From: Epiperipatus broadwayi
Lineage: Eukaryota > Onychophora > Udeonychophora > Euonychophora > Peripatidae
DNA length: 64,000 nt
Direction: 5' to 3'
Assembly (NCBI GenBank): GCA_028023455.1
Contig: JAQFVV010012402.1
Location: 9,776,292-9,840,291 of the forward strand
Position numbers and translations under genes: made by a program. Every line of letters begins with the position of its first letter. Position 1 is the first letter of the stretch. Positions 23,295-34,707 of the stretch are shown piece after piece. The notes beneath the pieces were generated by a model, which was not told where the DNA came from, did no database searches, and saw only the letters and a list, made by a program, of their open reading frames with translations.

Positions 23295-26232
23295 CCAGGC
23301 TTCTTAAACTGTGGGTCGCGACCCCCAGGGGGGTCGCGAGACTACTGAAAGGGGGTCGCAAAGATCTGATACTTTTCAATCATTAAAAAATAAAATTTTA
23401 AAATTAGTATACACACTACGTACAAATATAAATACAAATAAAAATCATACAAAATACTATTGTAGTTTTATTATAACTATTTTTTGAAAAAAGTGGCAAT
23501 GCAAAACTGTTATGTAGGGCCTATAAATGAAAATATGGAAGTAGCATTTAAAATAATAAATACAACACGCTCCTCGATTTTCAACTGAACGTTCGACATT
23601 GATGTCTGGCCGCCGGCGTCAGTGTTTGCAAGATAACTTAGTGATTATAAGTACCCAGACGCCGCGTCGCCTTACAGCTTACACATACAATACGGAAGCA
23701 TAATCAAGCTAGGCTAGGCGAATCGGCATATTATTTTTATAAAAGAATAATAAAAAAATTAAATGAAAGCTTCTTTTTCGGCGTCTTTGTGGATACGGTG
23801 CCTTTGTGCGCTGCACACTTTGAACACGCCATGCGTCGAGGTTGATCTGATCGTAATTTGTTGTCATTGCACTGGTAAAGATTCGAGTGTAGTTATTTTT
23901 CTGTTTGTACTTCAGTTTGGACTCAGCTTTGTCTTCGTAGTGACATGTGTGTATTTACTGTGTAATTTTCAGTTGGTGTTTTTAATTATTATGTTAAAGT
24001 TGAACTACATTTTGTTTAATTATTTATTATTATTTAACCATCATGGATAAATGGCTAATTAAAATTCCAACTAATAAGTCTGCCACGCCGTCACAACCAA
24101 GTTGCAGTGCTTCAAATCCGACTTCTAGCAAAACAAAAAAAAGAAAATATGACGAATCATATTTGCAGTATGGCTTCACATGCTCTTCTCACAACAATGA
24201 AGAACAACCAGTGTGCTTAATTTGCAAAGAAGTTTTGGCTGCAGAAAGCATGAAACCGTCAAAACTGCAATGACATTTGAATACTAAACATGCAACGTTA
24301 TCAAAAAAGCCAATAGAATATTTTGAGCGTCTTTTGCAAACATCAAATAAAGAAAAGAACACTTTGGAGAAGTATGTTACTTTGAATGATAAATATCTAT
24401 TGGCATCGTATGAAGTTTTGTATTTGATAGCAAAAACGAAAAAGCCTTTTACTATTGGAGAGCAACTTTTACTACCTGCAGCTATAAGAATGTCTGAAAT
24501 TGTTCATGGAAAACAGTATGCTGCTGAAATTAGTAAGATTCCATTATCAAATGACACTGTGTCCAAAAGAATTTCAGACATTAGCAATGATCAATTTCAA
24601 CAGCTTCTTATGAGGCTTAAAGACAGCTCAAAGTTTGCAATACAACTGGACGAGTCGACAGACATTTCAAAAATGGCACAGTTGTTACTTTTTGTAAGAT
24701 ATATTTATGAGGGAAGCATTCATGAAGATATACTGTTTTGTCGTCCTCTGGAAGGTCATACTCGTGGAAAAGATATATATAAAAAAGTAAATGAGTTTTT
24801 TGAAAAAGAAGGATTAAATTGGAAAAATTGTGTTGGTGTGTGCACGGACGGTGCTGCAGCAATGACCGGACAAGATCTTGGTTTTACAGCATTTGTTAAA
24901 GCTGGAAATGATCATATTACATTTACACATTGTATGATTCACCGAGAGGCACTTGTTGTTAAAAAAATTGCACCAGAATTAAACACTGTGTTTTTTGATG
25001 CAGTCAAAATCATCAACTTTATTAAAAGTCGAGCACTTAATAGTCGATTGTTTAAAAATTTGTGCATTGATATGGATTCGGATTATACAAGTTTATTGCT
25101 ACATGCTGAAGTTAGGTGGCTATCAAGAGGTCGAAGTTTGAAACGATTATTAACTTTAAAAGATGAAGTTCTTATATTTCTAACAGAGCAAAATTCTAAT
25201 TTGGCCGATTATTTTCACGATAATTTATGGCTTCTCAAGCTATGCTATTTGGCAGATATTTTTGATAAAATCAATGATATGAATTTATCAATGCAGGGAG
25301 TCTGCGTTAATATGTTTATGTTAAAAAATAAACTTGAGGCCTTTGTTAAAAAAATTCTTATATGGAAGAACAGAGTGGAAAGTGGATCAGCTCGAAATGT
25401 TTCCATTTACTGACGAGTATATAATTAGTAACAATATTTCAAAAAAGATACTCCTATAACAAAAATTATAGTTAATCATTTGAAGGATATGGAAGTTTAC
25501 ATGCATAGGTATTTTCCCAATGATATCGATACACAACAATGGATTTGCAATCCATTTTCAATTGAAATGGAAGAAATTAATTTTTTAAACTTAAAAGCAC
25601 AAGAAGAATTTGCCGAATTAACAAGTGATACTACCTTGCGACTCAGATTTTCTCAAGTGCCTGTGCATGAATTTTGGATAGAAATCAAATCAGAATATCC
25701 CTACTATCGGAAATGGCAATGAACAAATTACTGCCATTTTGTACAACATATTTATGTGAATCAGCCTTTTCCACATTAACTTACATAAAATCAAAATACC
25801 GTTCAACTTTAATAAACGTTGAAAATTTATTACGATCTGCACTAACTCAAATTGAGCCTGGATTTAATTATTTGTGTAAAAATAAACAATCACATCCGTC
25901 ACATTAATATTGTTTGATGTTAATAATATGTTTTTATTAAAAAAATTGTTACAAAAGTTTATTTTTTCTATTGAATAAATTTATATATAGTTTTATGTCA
26001 TTCTATTTATTGTGTTTTATTACGACCGATATCCCGTCAACGTTTCCAATTATATATATGTGAAATGAATGGGTACGTATTCTTTAATCCTTATTTTATT
26101 TACATTGTAAAATAGTGCGATATTACATCTACATCTACGGTTAATATATATTTCATTATATGGAGGAGGGGGTCGTTTAAAATTTCCTAAGCTTGAAGGG
26201 GGTCGCTATATAAAAAAGTTTAAGAAGCCTTG
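23295..26232 (+). mobile_element. hAT transposon with BED-type transposase
   Basis: A 2.9-kb element with 16-bp terminal inverted repeats (CCAGGCTTCTTAAACT and, at the other end, CAAGGCTTCTTAAACT; one mismatch) and an exact 8-bp duplication ATTTAGAG at 23287-23294 and 26233-26240. The subterminal TGTGGGTCGCGACCCC is typical of hAT elements of the ZBED/SCAND3-like group. It lies at the junction between LINE A and LINE B remnants. Confidence 0.92.
24043..25907 (+). pseudogene. hAT transposase, BED finger, ZBED5/SCAND3-like
   Basis: It would bind the element ends and excise and insert the element. The frame starts at MDKWL (24043). A BED finger follows (CLIC, then HLNTKH), but a TGA at 24271-24273 falls just before HLNTKH, in a position that could derive from CGA by CpG decay. 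The body to 25413 carries the RNase H-like catalytic core (FAIQLDESTDIS; CTDGAAAM; FTHCMIHREAL). A frameshift near 25410 and another near 25710 precede the C-terminal dimerisation block CESAFSTL. Few lesions for its length suggest moderately recent loss. Confidence 0.9.
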
Positions 26233-26240
26233 ATTTAGAG

Positions 26241-26790
26241 GATGTAGAATTAAACTTGTTTGGAGTGCTTTGGGTAGAAATAACTTGATACTAAAAGGAA
26301 ATATGCCTATGTGTTTGAAAAGGAAGGTTTTTAATAAATGTGTTTTACCAGTTCTTACTTATGGATTTGAGACTTGGACACTTAATAAAAGAGCAATACA
26401 GAGACTTCAGACTACTCAAAGAAATATGGAGAAATGCATGTTGGAAGTAACAAGAAGAGATCGAATACACAATATATGGATAAGAGAACAAACAGGTCTT
26501 ACTGACCTCATTGAAAAAAATTAAAAGACTGAAGTGGAGTTGGGCTGGATATATTGCTAGAAGAGATGATAATAGATGGACAATTGAAATCTTAAACTGG
26601 ATTCCAAGAGATTGTAAAAGATCCAGAAAGATACCACATGTGAGATAGATGGATGAAATAAGAAAGTATGCAGGGGTGATGTGGAGAAGAGATGCTAGAT
26701 ATTGGAGAAGATGGATTGAACTTGGAAAGACCTTCATCCTGCAGTGGATTGATAATGGTTGGAGATGATGATAGTGAGTCAATGTCAAAT
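26241..26790 (+). pseudogene. LINE B fragment, 3' part of RT
   Basis: The frame at 26270-26524 (NLILKGNMPMCLKRK, LPVLTYGFETWTLN, MLEVTRRDRI) matches the LINE at 51195-52415 nearly word for word. After a frameshift near 26520 it continues to the end block FILQWIDNGW. It is 5'-truncated and lies inside LINE A. Confidence 0.85.
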
Positions 26791-26834
26791 TGAACTGAAA
26801 CAGAAATGTCCCTATCACTTTTATTTTATTTTTT

Positions 26835-27749
26835 CTTAGGAAAATGGAGGTTGAGATAGAAGCATTTGGAATAATGAGAATTCCTGTAATTAGAATTGGG
26901 AGAATACATATTAGTGCAGCTTTTTTTTTTTTTTTTTTTGTGCAGATGGTATAGGATTTTTTGAAAGTAGAGTAAATGATATGAAGTTATTACAGAAGTG
27001 TGAATTGAGAGAAGTATCATTAAGATCTTAGTATTTAATGTTAATATTGAAACTGAAGGGTGGAAAGTTGGAAATATTTATTTTGGGAGATATTTTGATA
27101 AATGGAAAAAGAAATTATATATAACTGGGAATTAAAGTTGAGAAGAAAAACAATAGAATGGGATAGATTAAAAATCTATCATGTTTGCCATATTAAGTTA
27201 TGTAGAATAATTGGGAAAGGATAATGGCACCCATTTTAACATTTGAAATTGATAAACCAAGAAACTTAGAAATTTTTGGAAAGAATCAAAAAGTGAGTAC
27301 ATTGGTGGTGCATTTTGGACAATAAGTGAGACTATTAGTAGAAATGGGGTGCATTGTTTTAAGAGAGAAATTAAAAGTATTTGTAAAATTGAAATAAAAG
27401 AATGAAGGAAATTGATAAAAATAGTGATTAATCAGATTATGTGAAGAGGACATCAGACAAAGTTGGACAAGAACAGTTTTACAACAATGTTGATTGATAC
27501 ATTTTATTTCGTATTTGTATAAGAAATGGGTTAAATGTGCAGAGACGATATTACAGTTATCTAATTATGAAGAATATGGAAAAGAGGTTAAATATGTTGG
27601 TTAGAGCAAAAGAAGTAAAATTATGGGAAATGAATATTAAAAAAATATTATACAAAAATCAAAACTATTTAAAATATGAAAAGATGTACAATACTAAAGA
27701 GAGTTACAGAAACTTTAGATACCAGCGAAAGAAAACAAAAATGGAATAA
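26835..27749 (+). pseudogene. LINE A reverse transcriptase, right part
   Basis: IRIGRIHISA is followed by a T19 run (26921-26939), then ADGIGFFESRVNDM, a decayed YADD block, and REVSLR, APILTFE and further LINE-like strings. The 70-codon frame at 27537-27749 (KEVKLWEMNIKKILYKN) is probably the C-terminal part. Together with 22958-23286 it makes one RT split by LINE B and hAT. Confidence 0.55.
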
Positions 27750-28660
27750 CTACTTGCATAGTAGGTATAGTTTATGTGGCCATTAAGAGGAGAATATTAA
27801 ACACTATTTTTTTAAATATAAGAGTGAAATTTACGCGCGTATAAAACTGTAAATAAAAGATAATTTATTTTAGTAAATACGCACGGATTTTTTCACTTTA
27901 ATAAAATTCCCTTTATCGGAGAAATTTTCTCTAGAAATTCGCTGGAGAGGTCGTCCCAAATTATTGATTAAATTAGAATAGAATTTGTATGAAAATAAAG
28001 TTAGTTATATACAAATTAGATTGTATATATTTATTCCCGTAAATGAAGAAAAGGGAGAAAGCAACTAAAATGGTTAGATTGGATTAAAAGTTAGTGTTGA
28101 TTTGAAGTGATAATAGATCAGCGGTAAATAATGATCAATGGTAGACTAGTAGATAGACTAGAAGTGATTAAAGACAAAAATAGAGTAGTTGCAAGCAAGA
28201 AACAGTTACTTGTTTATGTATGGAAAAGGTTATTCCGAGCGAAGAGTAATTAACTGAAGCTTAACCAAACCTCAAGAGACAAGTTGGAAATGGAGATGGT
28301 TAATATATTATTAATTGTGCGTGCCGAAGTAAGCACTAGTATTGCGAGCTTTAATAGATTTATTCTATACCTGAAATTAGATATGCTATTTGTGTTTCAA
28401 GAGACATTTGATTTGAAAGCACAAATATAATAACTGGATTACTCCTGGTGTGAAAGAAAACTATTTTCACTCGAGGAAAATATAGCATGTGAATATTAAT
28501 GACCTTGCGTTTTTATATTGTTTTTGCCACATTATTATTTCATATTAAATACATCTTGTTATAAATTCATTTCGAAGTATATTGTTTCTTTATTTAGCTC
28601 CCTGACTGATCTTTAGAGACCTTGGGACTTAGCAGACAATACAGTCAGGATAATTTGTAT
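27750..28660. other. Unassigned segment, possible solo LTR
   Basis: More complex and CpG-containing than its surroundings (TTTACGCGCGTATAAAA near 27830, CTCGAGGAAAATATAGC near 28470). It ends with GACCTTGGGACTTAGCAGAC. No reading frame. The texture resembles an LTR, but I cannot find a partner copy or a target duplication. Confidence 0.25.
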
Positions 28661-29700
28661 AGAGAAATTTAAAGTGAAAGAAAGAAAGAAAGATTGTATG
28701 AGTTTGTTCAGGTTTTTATAACTACATTGGAGAATATGAAGTATAGAATAACGGAACTAACAAAATATCTTTGGTAAGAGGATGGTCTTTTAAACTAAAT
28801 TGGAACTATGAGGTATAAGTAGTGGAACTAACAAAACATTCTTGGTAATAGGAGGAAAGAAAGGAAATTAATTATGTTGAAAGTTACGGAGTAATAAGGA
28901 ATCAGAATTAGATGAATTTATTGTACTATAATAATGGTCATTTGAGAGAGAGAATAGCTAAAAGAATAATTTTTGGATATATGACTTATGCAGATAACCC
29001 TCCGTCTCTGTTTATCATTGCAATCATCATCGGTGGTAGTTTTGTCATGCTTGTCATGTATTATCACTGTTTATTTAACATTTCGATAAGAAAAAAAAAT
29101 GGTGTTGAAAGCATATTTTCTAGACTGTGAAGACATAGAATCATTTACATTTTGAATTTAAAAAAAAACAACAATGAAATATGAAAAAATAAACAAAACT
29201 AAAAATATTTGTAAAGGGAGTGATGGAAAGAAAACATTTTTAGATCGGAAAAGGAAAAGCTTATAACAAAGTATGAGAAGGAAAAACTAATTTTAAAAAA
29301 AAATGGAAATATTAAAGTTATATAAATTGGAAAAAGAGCTAAAAGTGGAGATATTAAAGTTATGTCAATTTTAAAAGAAGTCAAAAAAATCTATGCTTTA
29401 TATCATGGCTTACTTTTAATATTGTAAACTGATATATATATATTGAAGCATCGTATAGTTAGTTATTAACCTTTGCAATTGTTCTAAATCTAAATAGATT
29501 ATATCCAAAACTCACTGGCGTAAATGGTAATCTGAGATCTATATATATTATTATAAAGATTTGACTATTATTTTTAAAAAGGAATTTTAAGAATTTCTTT
29601 TTTATTAATAAGATTTATTACAATAGTTTTTTTAAAAAAACAAACAAAATAATATTTCTTCTATTTATATTTTACTTTTAACGAGCAGCAACTCTCAGCT
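28661..29700. other. Gene-free AT-rich stretch upstream of kinase gene
   Basis: Short repeats of GGAACTAACAAAACAT and (GAAA)n at 28676-28692. No supported gene. Confidence 0.5.
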
Positions 29701-29710
29701 ATTTAAACTG

Positions 29711-29724
29711 GTTGGCATGGAAAC
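29711..29724 (+). promoter_or_regulatory. RFX/X-box-like site upstream of NEK2
   Basis: GTTGGCATGGAAAC matches 13 of 14 positions of the X-box form GTHNYYATRRNAAC, the RFX binding site common at ciliary and centrosomal genes. It lies 366 bp upstream of the start codon. A single match in a long AT-rich region is only suggestive. Confidence 0.3.
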
Positions 29725-30089
29725 ACTCAAACTTTACTGGCTCTGTTAAGTGAACTCTGGAAATCAGTTTTTCGATATTCAATTCTTGGCATGATTCGTT
29801 GAAGCATGTAAAAACGCTGAATCTCCCTGGTAATGAAATATTGTAATGATTATCGTGTTATAATAACGGTTATTTTAATCGGTTACTTTTCATATAAATG
29901 TGCTATATAGATATATGAAATTAACAATTTAAATTGACTTTTTTAAAATAAAAAAAACTTCATTCATATTTATTTGCGAATGTGTACGTGTGTGTGCACT
30001 GTATATAATGTGTGCTTATACTAGCTATATATTATCTATCTATATATATACCGTTGTGTTTTTTTTAAGGTGAATAAAAAGGCCAAGCA

Positions 30090-30185
30090 ATGGCCCCATT
30101 ATTGGAGGATTATGAAGTTTTGGATACTATTGGAGCCGGTTCCTATGGTCTTTGTAAAAAGATTAAACGGAAATCGGATGGAAAG
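30090..30185 (+). CDS. NEK2: NEK2-like kinase, coding exon 1
   Basis: Encodes residues 1-32 of a NIMA-related Ser/Thr kinase that in animals controls centrosome separation and mitotic entry. The ATG has a good context (G at -3, G at +4), and an in-frame TAA at 30075-30077 rules out an upstream extension within this exon. Residues 6-13 (EDYEVLDT) and the glycine-rich loop GAGSYGLC follow the NEK2 pattern. The exon ends AAG|gtaaaa in phase 0. A polypyrimidine-AG just upstream (to about 30070) could be the acceptor of a 5'-UTR intron. Confidence 0.92.
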
Positions 30186-32358
30186 GTAAAATTTATTCAT
30201 GAACAATTATTTAAAATTCTGCTGTTGTATAAACTTTAAAAGATTGTAATAAAATATTATGTAAAATAATTATTATATAACAAATGGTATTATCGTTTTC
30301 AAAGAAGATAGTTTATTTCTTTCGTTAATATTTTTTATTTCATTAATTAAAAGTTAATAGTTTATTAATATTGTTGTATTTTGCATGGGACTGACAGCAA
30401 TAAATTGACTGTAGTAGATAGGTTTTTAAATTTTTGCAAAGAATGTTCAAAATTTCGTTCTGAACGAATATCAGCTTGCTGTTTTAGTATTAATTAATTT
30501 TCTTTAGTTGAGTAATGAAAAAGCTGGGTATATATTTATAGATGAATGGCCAAAAAGTTCTGAAAAAGAGGACTTCTTACACAGAAATGAGATATTATTA
30601 CAGATTGACAAATTGATTTGTTGCACCATTCTACTTTACCTAGTTAAATTTTATTATTTTTTCAGAGGATTTTAGACATGACTTATAAATTTATGCAGGC
30701 TAGAAAATAAATATTTTTTTTATCTTTACTTTAAATAACTGAAGGTCTTTGCTTTTTTATCACTAATATGGTTCAGTGTAATTATTATATCCAGCTTTCT
30801 CTAAAAAGTTAAGGGAAAGGAAGGAGACATTCTTGTTATATTAAAATATTTGTGCTAGTAAAATATGTGACTATTTTGCAGAATTGAAACTTTGCCTTCA
30901 TTATTTGACAATTTTTATTATCCCAGAGAGTTATAAAATATCTGTCTGCTAGAATCTAGTGTGAGTTATGATCATTAATATTGTTCTCAATTTTGTTTTA
31001 ATTATGTATATTACATACAGATCTCTTGAAAAAAAAATTTTTTTTTCTAGGATCAAGTTCATGGGTAATATTAAATATGATAGAGTTCGATTAGTTTTCA
31101 AATCTTTGAAGTTTCTTCATGAATAATAGTTTTTAATTATTGATTAAATTATATTATCTAATAATCATTATCTGCATATGTGTATATATTTCTATTAGTG
31201 TGAGAGAATGGATAGTAAATGATAATACCCTTTAAAATGTATCATACAAAACTCATTATTTCCAATTACTATCTGTTTTTGCCCCCTAGAAGTTGTAATT
31301 GGATTAATTGTTCTTTCTAAGATCTAATTTATACTTACATCTGTATTCATGTTTGTTATTAAGATATTTGCTATAATATATATATACAAGTTTTTTTTTT
31401 AATCTCTTTGTTTCTTATTTCAACACAATATCACAAATATTCATCATTTTGTTTGTTTTATTCATATATATTTGTATATAATTTGCTTATATCTATTTAT
31501 CATACCTTCAAATATTTGTTTAATTTTACATATTCCTATTACATTATTTTATATCTTATTCATTAATAAATCTACTACCAAAAACAAATAAATTAATAAT
31601 CCTGTATTATAAAGAGAAAAGTAACTGGTATAAAATAATTGTTATTTAAACAAATAATTGTAGTTCTGGAATTAACATTATAAGTATTTATATGTACAAA
31701 ATAAAGAATAAAATAAAAAACAAAAATGAGGTTTTTGTAAAACAATTTTTTAAATATAAAATTTTAATTAAATAATTTTTTAAAAAAAGCAGATTTGAAA
31801 TATTTTTATATGTATATCATTAGTTTTTTTTAAAGGTTTTTTGCTTAATTAACCACATACATTTTTAAAATTAAATCTTACTGCACAGATGAATTATTCA
31901 CAATTTATTCTAATAAAATAAAGGTATATTATATTGATTATTAATAGATAGAATGCCCATATTTATTGCTATATTGACAATGATTAAGCAGTCAGCATGT
32001 TTTTAGCAGATACTTGCAATTTGCCTTTACATATATATCATGTAATAATGTGTTTGTCAAAAATATCTATAAAACTTTATATGTTAATTTGTTTGTATAA
32101 ATTTCTCTATCATATATATAATTGTCTATAGTATAAAATGACTTTTAATAAAAGATATTTTAGAAGTGTTAATATAATTATGTTTCCTTGCTTCAATTTT
32201 TTTTCTTATTCTTCTACCAAAAAATACCAACTTAATATCTATTTATATTTTTATATTTTATGTCAACTTGATTAAAACAATAATTGTGTAATTAAAAGTG
32301 TTAAATTAGCACACATTTTGATATAAATTTATATGAATTTGGTTTTGTATTTTTTTAG
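30186..32358 (+). other. NEK2 intron 1
   Basis: 2.2 kb, GT...AG, phase 0, AT-rich. No other gene or clear transposon seen. Confidence 0.85.
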
Positions 32359-32576
32359 TTATTGGTATGGAAAGAAATAGATTATGGATCTATGACAGAA
32401 AAAGAAAAGGAAATGTTAGTATCTGAAGTTAATTTATTGAGAGAATTAAAGCATAAAAACATTGTTCGTTATTTTGATCGCATCATTGATAGAACAAATA
32501 CAATGATTTATATCATTATGGAATACTGCGAAGGAGGAGATCTGGCTACCTTGATTTTGCGATGTCATAAAGAAGG
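32359..32576 (+). CDS. NEK2: NEK2-like kinase, coding exon 2
   Basis: Follows TTTTTTAG and codes residues 33-104 plus two bases of codon 105. It holds the ATP-anchoring Lys37 (LLVWKEIDYG), helix C Glu55 (LVSEVNLLRELKH) and the hinge MEYCEGGDL. RIIDRTNT is a stretch highly characteristic of NEK2. Lys37 and Glu55 fall at the same numbers as in human NEK2. The donor is AAGAAGG|gtgaga. Reading straight through would hit a TGA at once, which confirms the splice. The gapless match leaves little doubt about orthology to NEK2. Confidence 0.95.
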
Positions 32577-32840
32577 GTGAGATATTTTTATCTATATATT
32601 TATATACTGATTATAAATAGGGAAGTTCAAATCTCAAAGGGATTTATAATTGCTATAATTTTTATTGTTGTATATATATATATTTAACTATTAGTAAAAA
32701 TCAGTCACATAACCTATATAGCTTGCATTACCAATATTTAATATATAAAGAGTCTGCTAATAACTCTAAACAAACTTATTATTATTATTTTTTATGATAA
32801 ATGCTACAAAAGAAAGTACCTGAAGCCTTTATCTATGATT

Positions 32841-32890
32841 GTCCCCATCCTGGTTTCAAGTTATGGCTCTCTTCAGTGAGGAACTATGAC
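32841..32890 (-). ncRNA. Decayed hammerhead, family 2 (- copy)
   Basis: On the - strand: GTC...TTCCTCA, CTGAAGA (core), GAGCC...AACTTGAAAC, CAGGATGGGGAC. Outer stem I GTC/GAC and inner CCTCA/TGGGG can form. CTTGAAA looks like CTCGAAA after CpG decay. Core position 7-8 changes make it inactive. Confidence 0.55.
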
Positions 32891-33372
32891 ATTATATTCA
32901 AAATACTAACTCAAGCCAAGCATTTATCTCATTCTTAAATATTAAGAAAAAGATCTAAATCTTCAGACACCTATATGTCTTCAAATTCAGCTCCTTAACT
33001 AAAGAAACTATATGGGCCTGAACTAAATTCAGTGATCCCATATAGCAATAGGTTTAGTAATTTAATATAGCCAAAGCCCTAATAGCAAAATTATAATATT
33101 AGTAAAAATCAGTCACGTGTCACATGACCTATATAGCTTGCATTACCAATATGTAATATATAAAGAGCCTGCTAATAGCTCTAAACAAGCTTATTAGTAG
33201 TATTTTTTTTATGATAAATGCTACAAAAGTAAAAAATAAAAAAATAATAATAATAAGCTTGTTTAGAGCTATTAGCAGGCTCTTTATATATTACATATTG
33301 GTAATGCAAGCTATAACAGGTCATGTGACATGTGATTGATTTTTACTACTATTATAATTTTGTTATTAGGGC

Positions 33373-33434
33373 TTTGGCTATATTAAATTGCTAAACCTAC
33401 TACTATATGGGATCACTGAATTTAGTTCAGGCCC
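33373..33434 (+). promoter_or_regulatory. tRNA-like A/B boxes, family 2
   Basis: TTGGCTATATTAAAT (A-box-like) near 33374 and GTTCAGGCCC (B-box-like) at 33425-33434. The block after the B box (CATATAG, then GAGCTGAATTTGAA) resembles the corresponding part of family 1, suggesting a common tRNA-derived head. Confidence 0.5.
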
Positions 33435-33557
33435 ATATAGTTTCTTTAGTTAAGGAGCTGAATTTGAAGACATGTAGGTGTCTGAAGATTTAGATCTTTT
33501 TCTTAATATTTAAGAATTAGATAAATGCTCGGCTTGAGTTAGTATTTTGAATATAAT

Positions 33558-33607
33558 GTCCTAGCTCCTCGCAAAAGAGAGCCATAGCTTGAAAGCGGGA
33601 TGGGGAC
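33558..33607 (+). ncRNA. Decayed hammerhead, family 2 (first + copy)
   Basis: Keeps outer stem I GTCC/GGGAC, stem II GAGCC...GCTT and GAAA. The CTGATGA core has become GCAAAAG. Inactive. Confidence 0.45.
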
Positions 33608-33919
33608 AATCATAGATAAAGGCTTCAGGTGCTTTCTCTTGTAGCATTTATCATAAAAATAAAAAATAATAGTAATAAGCTTGTTTAGAGCTATTAGCAG
33701 GCTCTTTATATATTACAAAACAAGCTATATAGGTCATGTTACATGCGACTGATTTTTACTAATAATATATGAGATCACTGAATTTAGTTCAGGCCCATAT
33801 AGTTTCTTTAGGTAGGGAGCTGAATTTGAAGATATGTAGGTGTCTGAAGATTTAGATCTTTTTCTTAATATTTAAGAATTAGATAAATGCTTGGCTTGAG
33901 TTAGTATTTTGAATCTAAT

Positions 33920-33974
33920 GTCCTAGTTTCTCACTGAATATAGCCATAGCTGAAAGCAGTCTGGGGATGGGGAC
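33920..33974 (+). ncRNA. Hammerhead, family 2 (second + copy)
   Basis: CTCA, CTGAATA (core with two changes), TAGCCATAGCTGAAA, GCAGTC, TGGGGA, GGGGAC. The GTC triplet, GAAA and both parts of stem I are retained. G8 and position 7 are altered, so activity is unlikely. Confidence 0.55.
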
Positions 33975-34707
33975 AATCATAGATAAAGGCTTCAGGTACT
34001 TTCTCTTATAGCATTTATCATAAAAAAAAAAGCTTGTTTAGAGCTATTAGAAGGCTCCTTATATATTATATATTTAATTGTGTTATAGATTCTTATTATT
34101 GATACTTGAAAATAAATGTGGAATAGTTCACAAGAGAACAATAAATAAAAATAAAAGACTTTTACTTTTATTTTATAAATGAAAGGTTTATATTGCTAAT
34201 ACTATAAGTATAAAAATTAACATGAGAATTGATGATTTGTCATTTAATTGAATAATTTTTCTGCAACCTGAAAAACATATTCTGTCCACTCACAAATGGA
34301 ATTTATAGAATAACATTTAATTTCACTTTAAAAATATTCTAGTCAATTTGAGTCATTCTGAACTTTATTAAAATTCATGTGTATTCTTGTATGTATTTGT
34401 ATTGTTTTATGCCTGAAGCAGATAAACTATCGAGTACTATGACCAAGTGGTAGCACTAGTTAATTTGCCATTGCTTGCCTATCTCTTAATATGATTTATT
34501 TTTCTAATATCAATACAGTATATCATATACCTTACTGATTTTTTACATTCCTAAAAAATTCCATTAGTGTAAGAATAGAAACTGCTTGATTGTCGACTGT
34601 GTTTTTTATTTGCTGTTCATATTAAGCATAAATGAGAAAAGAAAATTATTTTGTTCTCAACGGTATGAAATATGAAGCTTTGTCAACAATAAAAACTTCA
34701 AATTACC

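Larger units (their letters stand above)
32688..34066. mobile_element. Composite family 2 retrozyme insertion
   Basis: A - strand copy (32688 to about 33215) is followed head-to-head by a + copy (about 33240-33700) and a second + copy (about 33670-34066). The flanking repeat is TATATATTTAA at 32677-32687 and 34067-34077 (11 bp, but low complexity). The copies share TTGTTTAGAGCTATTAGCAG near their ends. Each has a decayed hammerhead, and at least one has tRNA-like boxes. Shared stem I sequence (CCTCA/TGGGG) links it to family 1. Confidence 0.7.

Noticed and set aside
26345-26818. 157-codon - strand frame
   Set aside because: Antisense shadow of the LINE B fragment; the same applies to + strand frames at 51236-51627.
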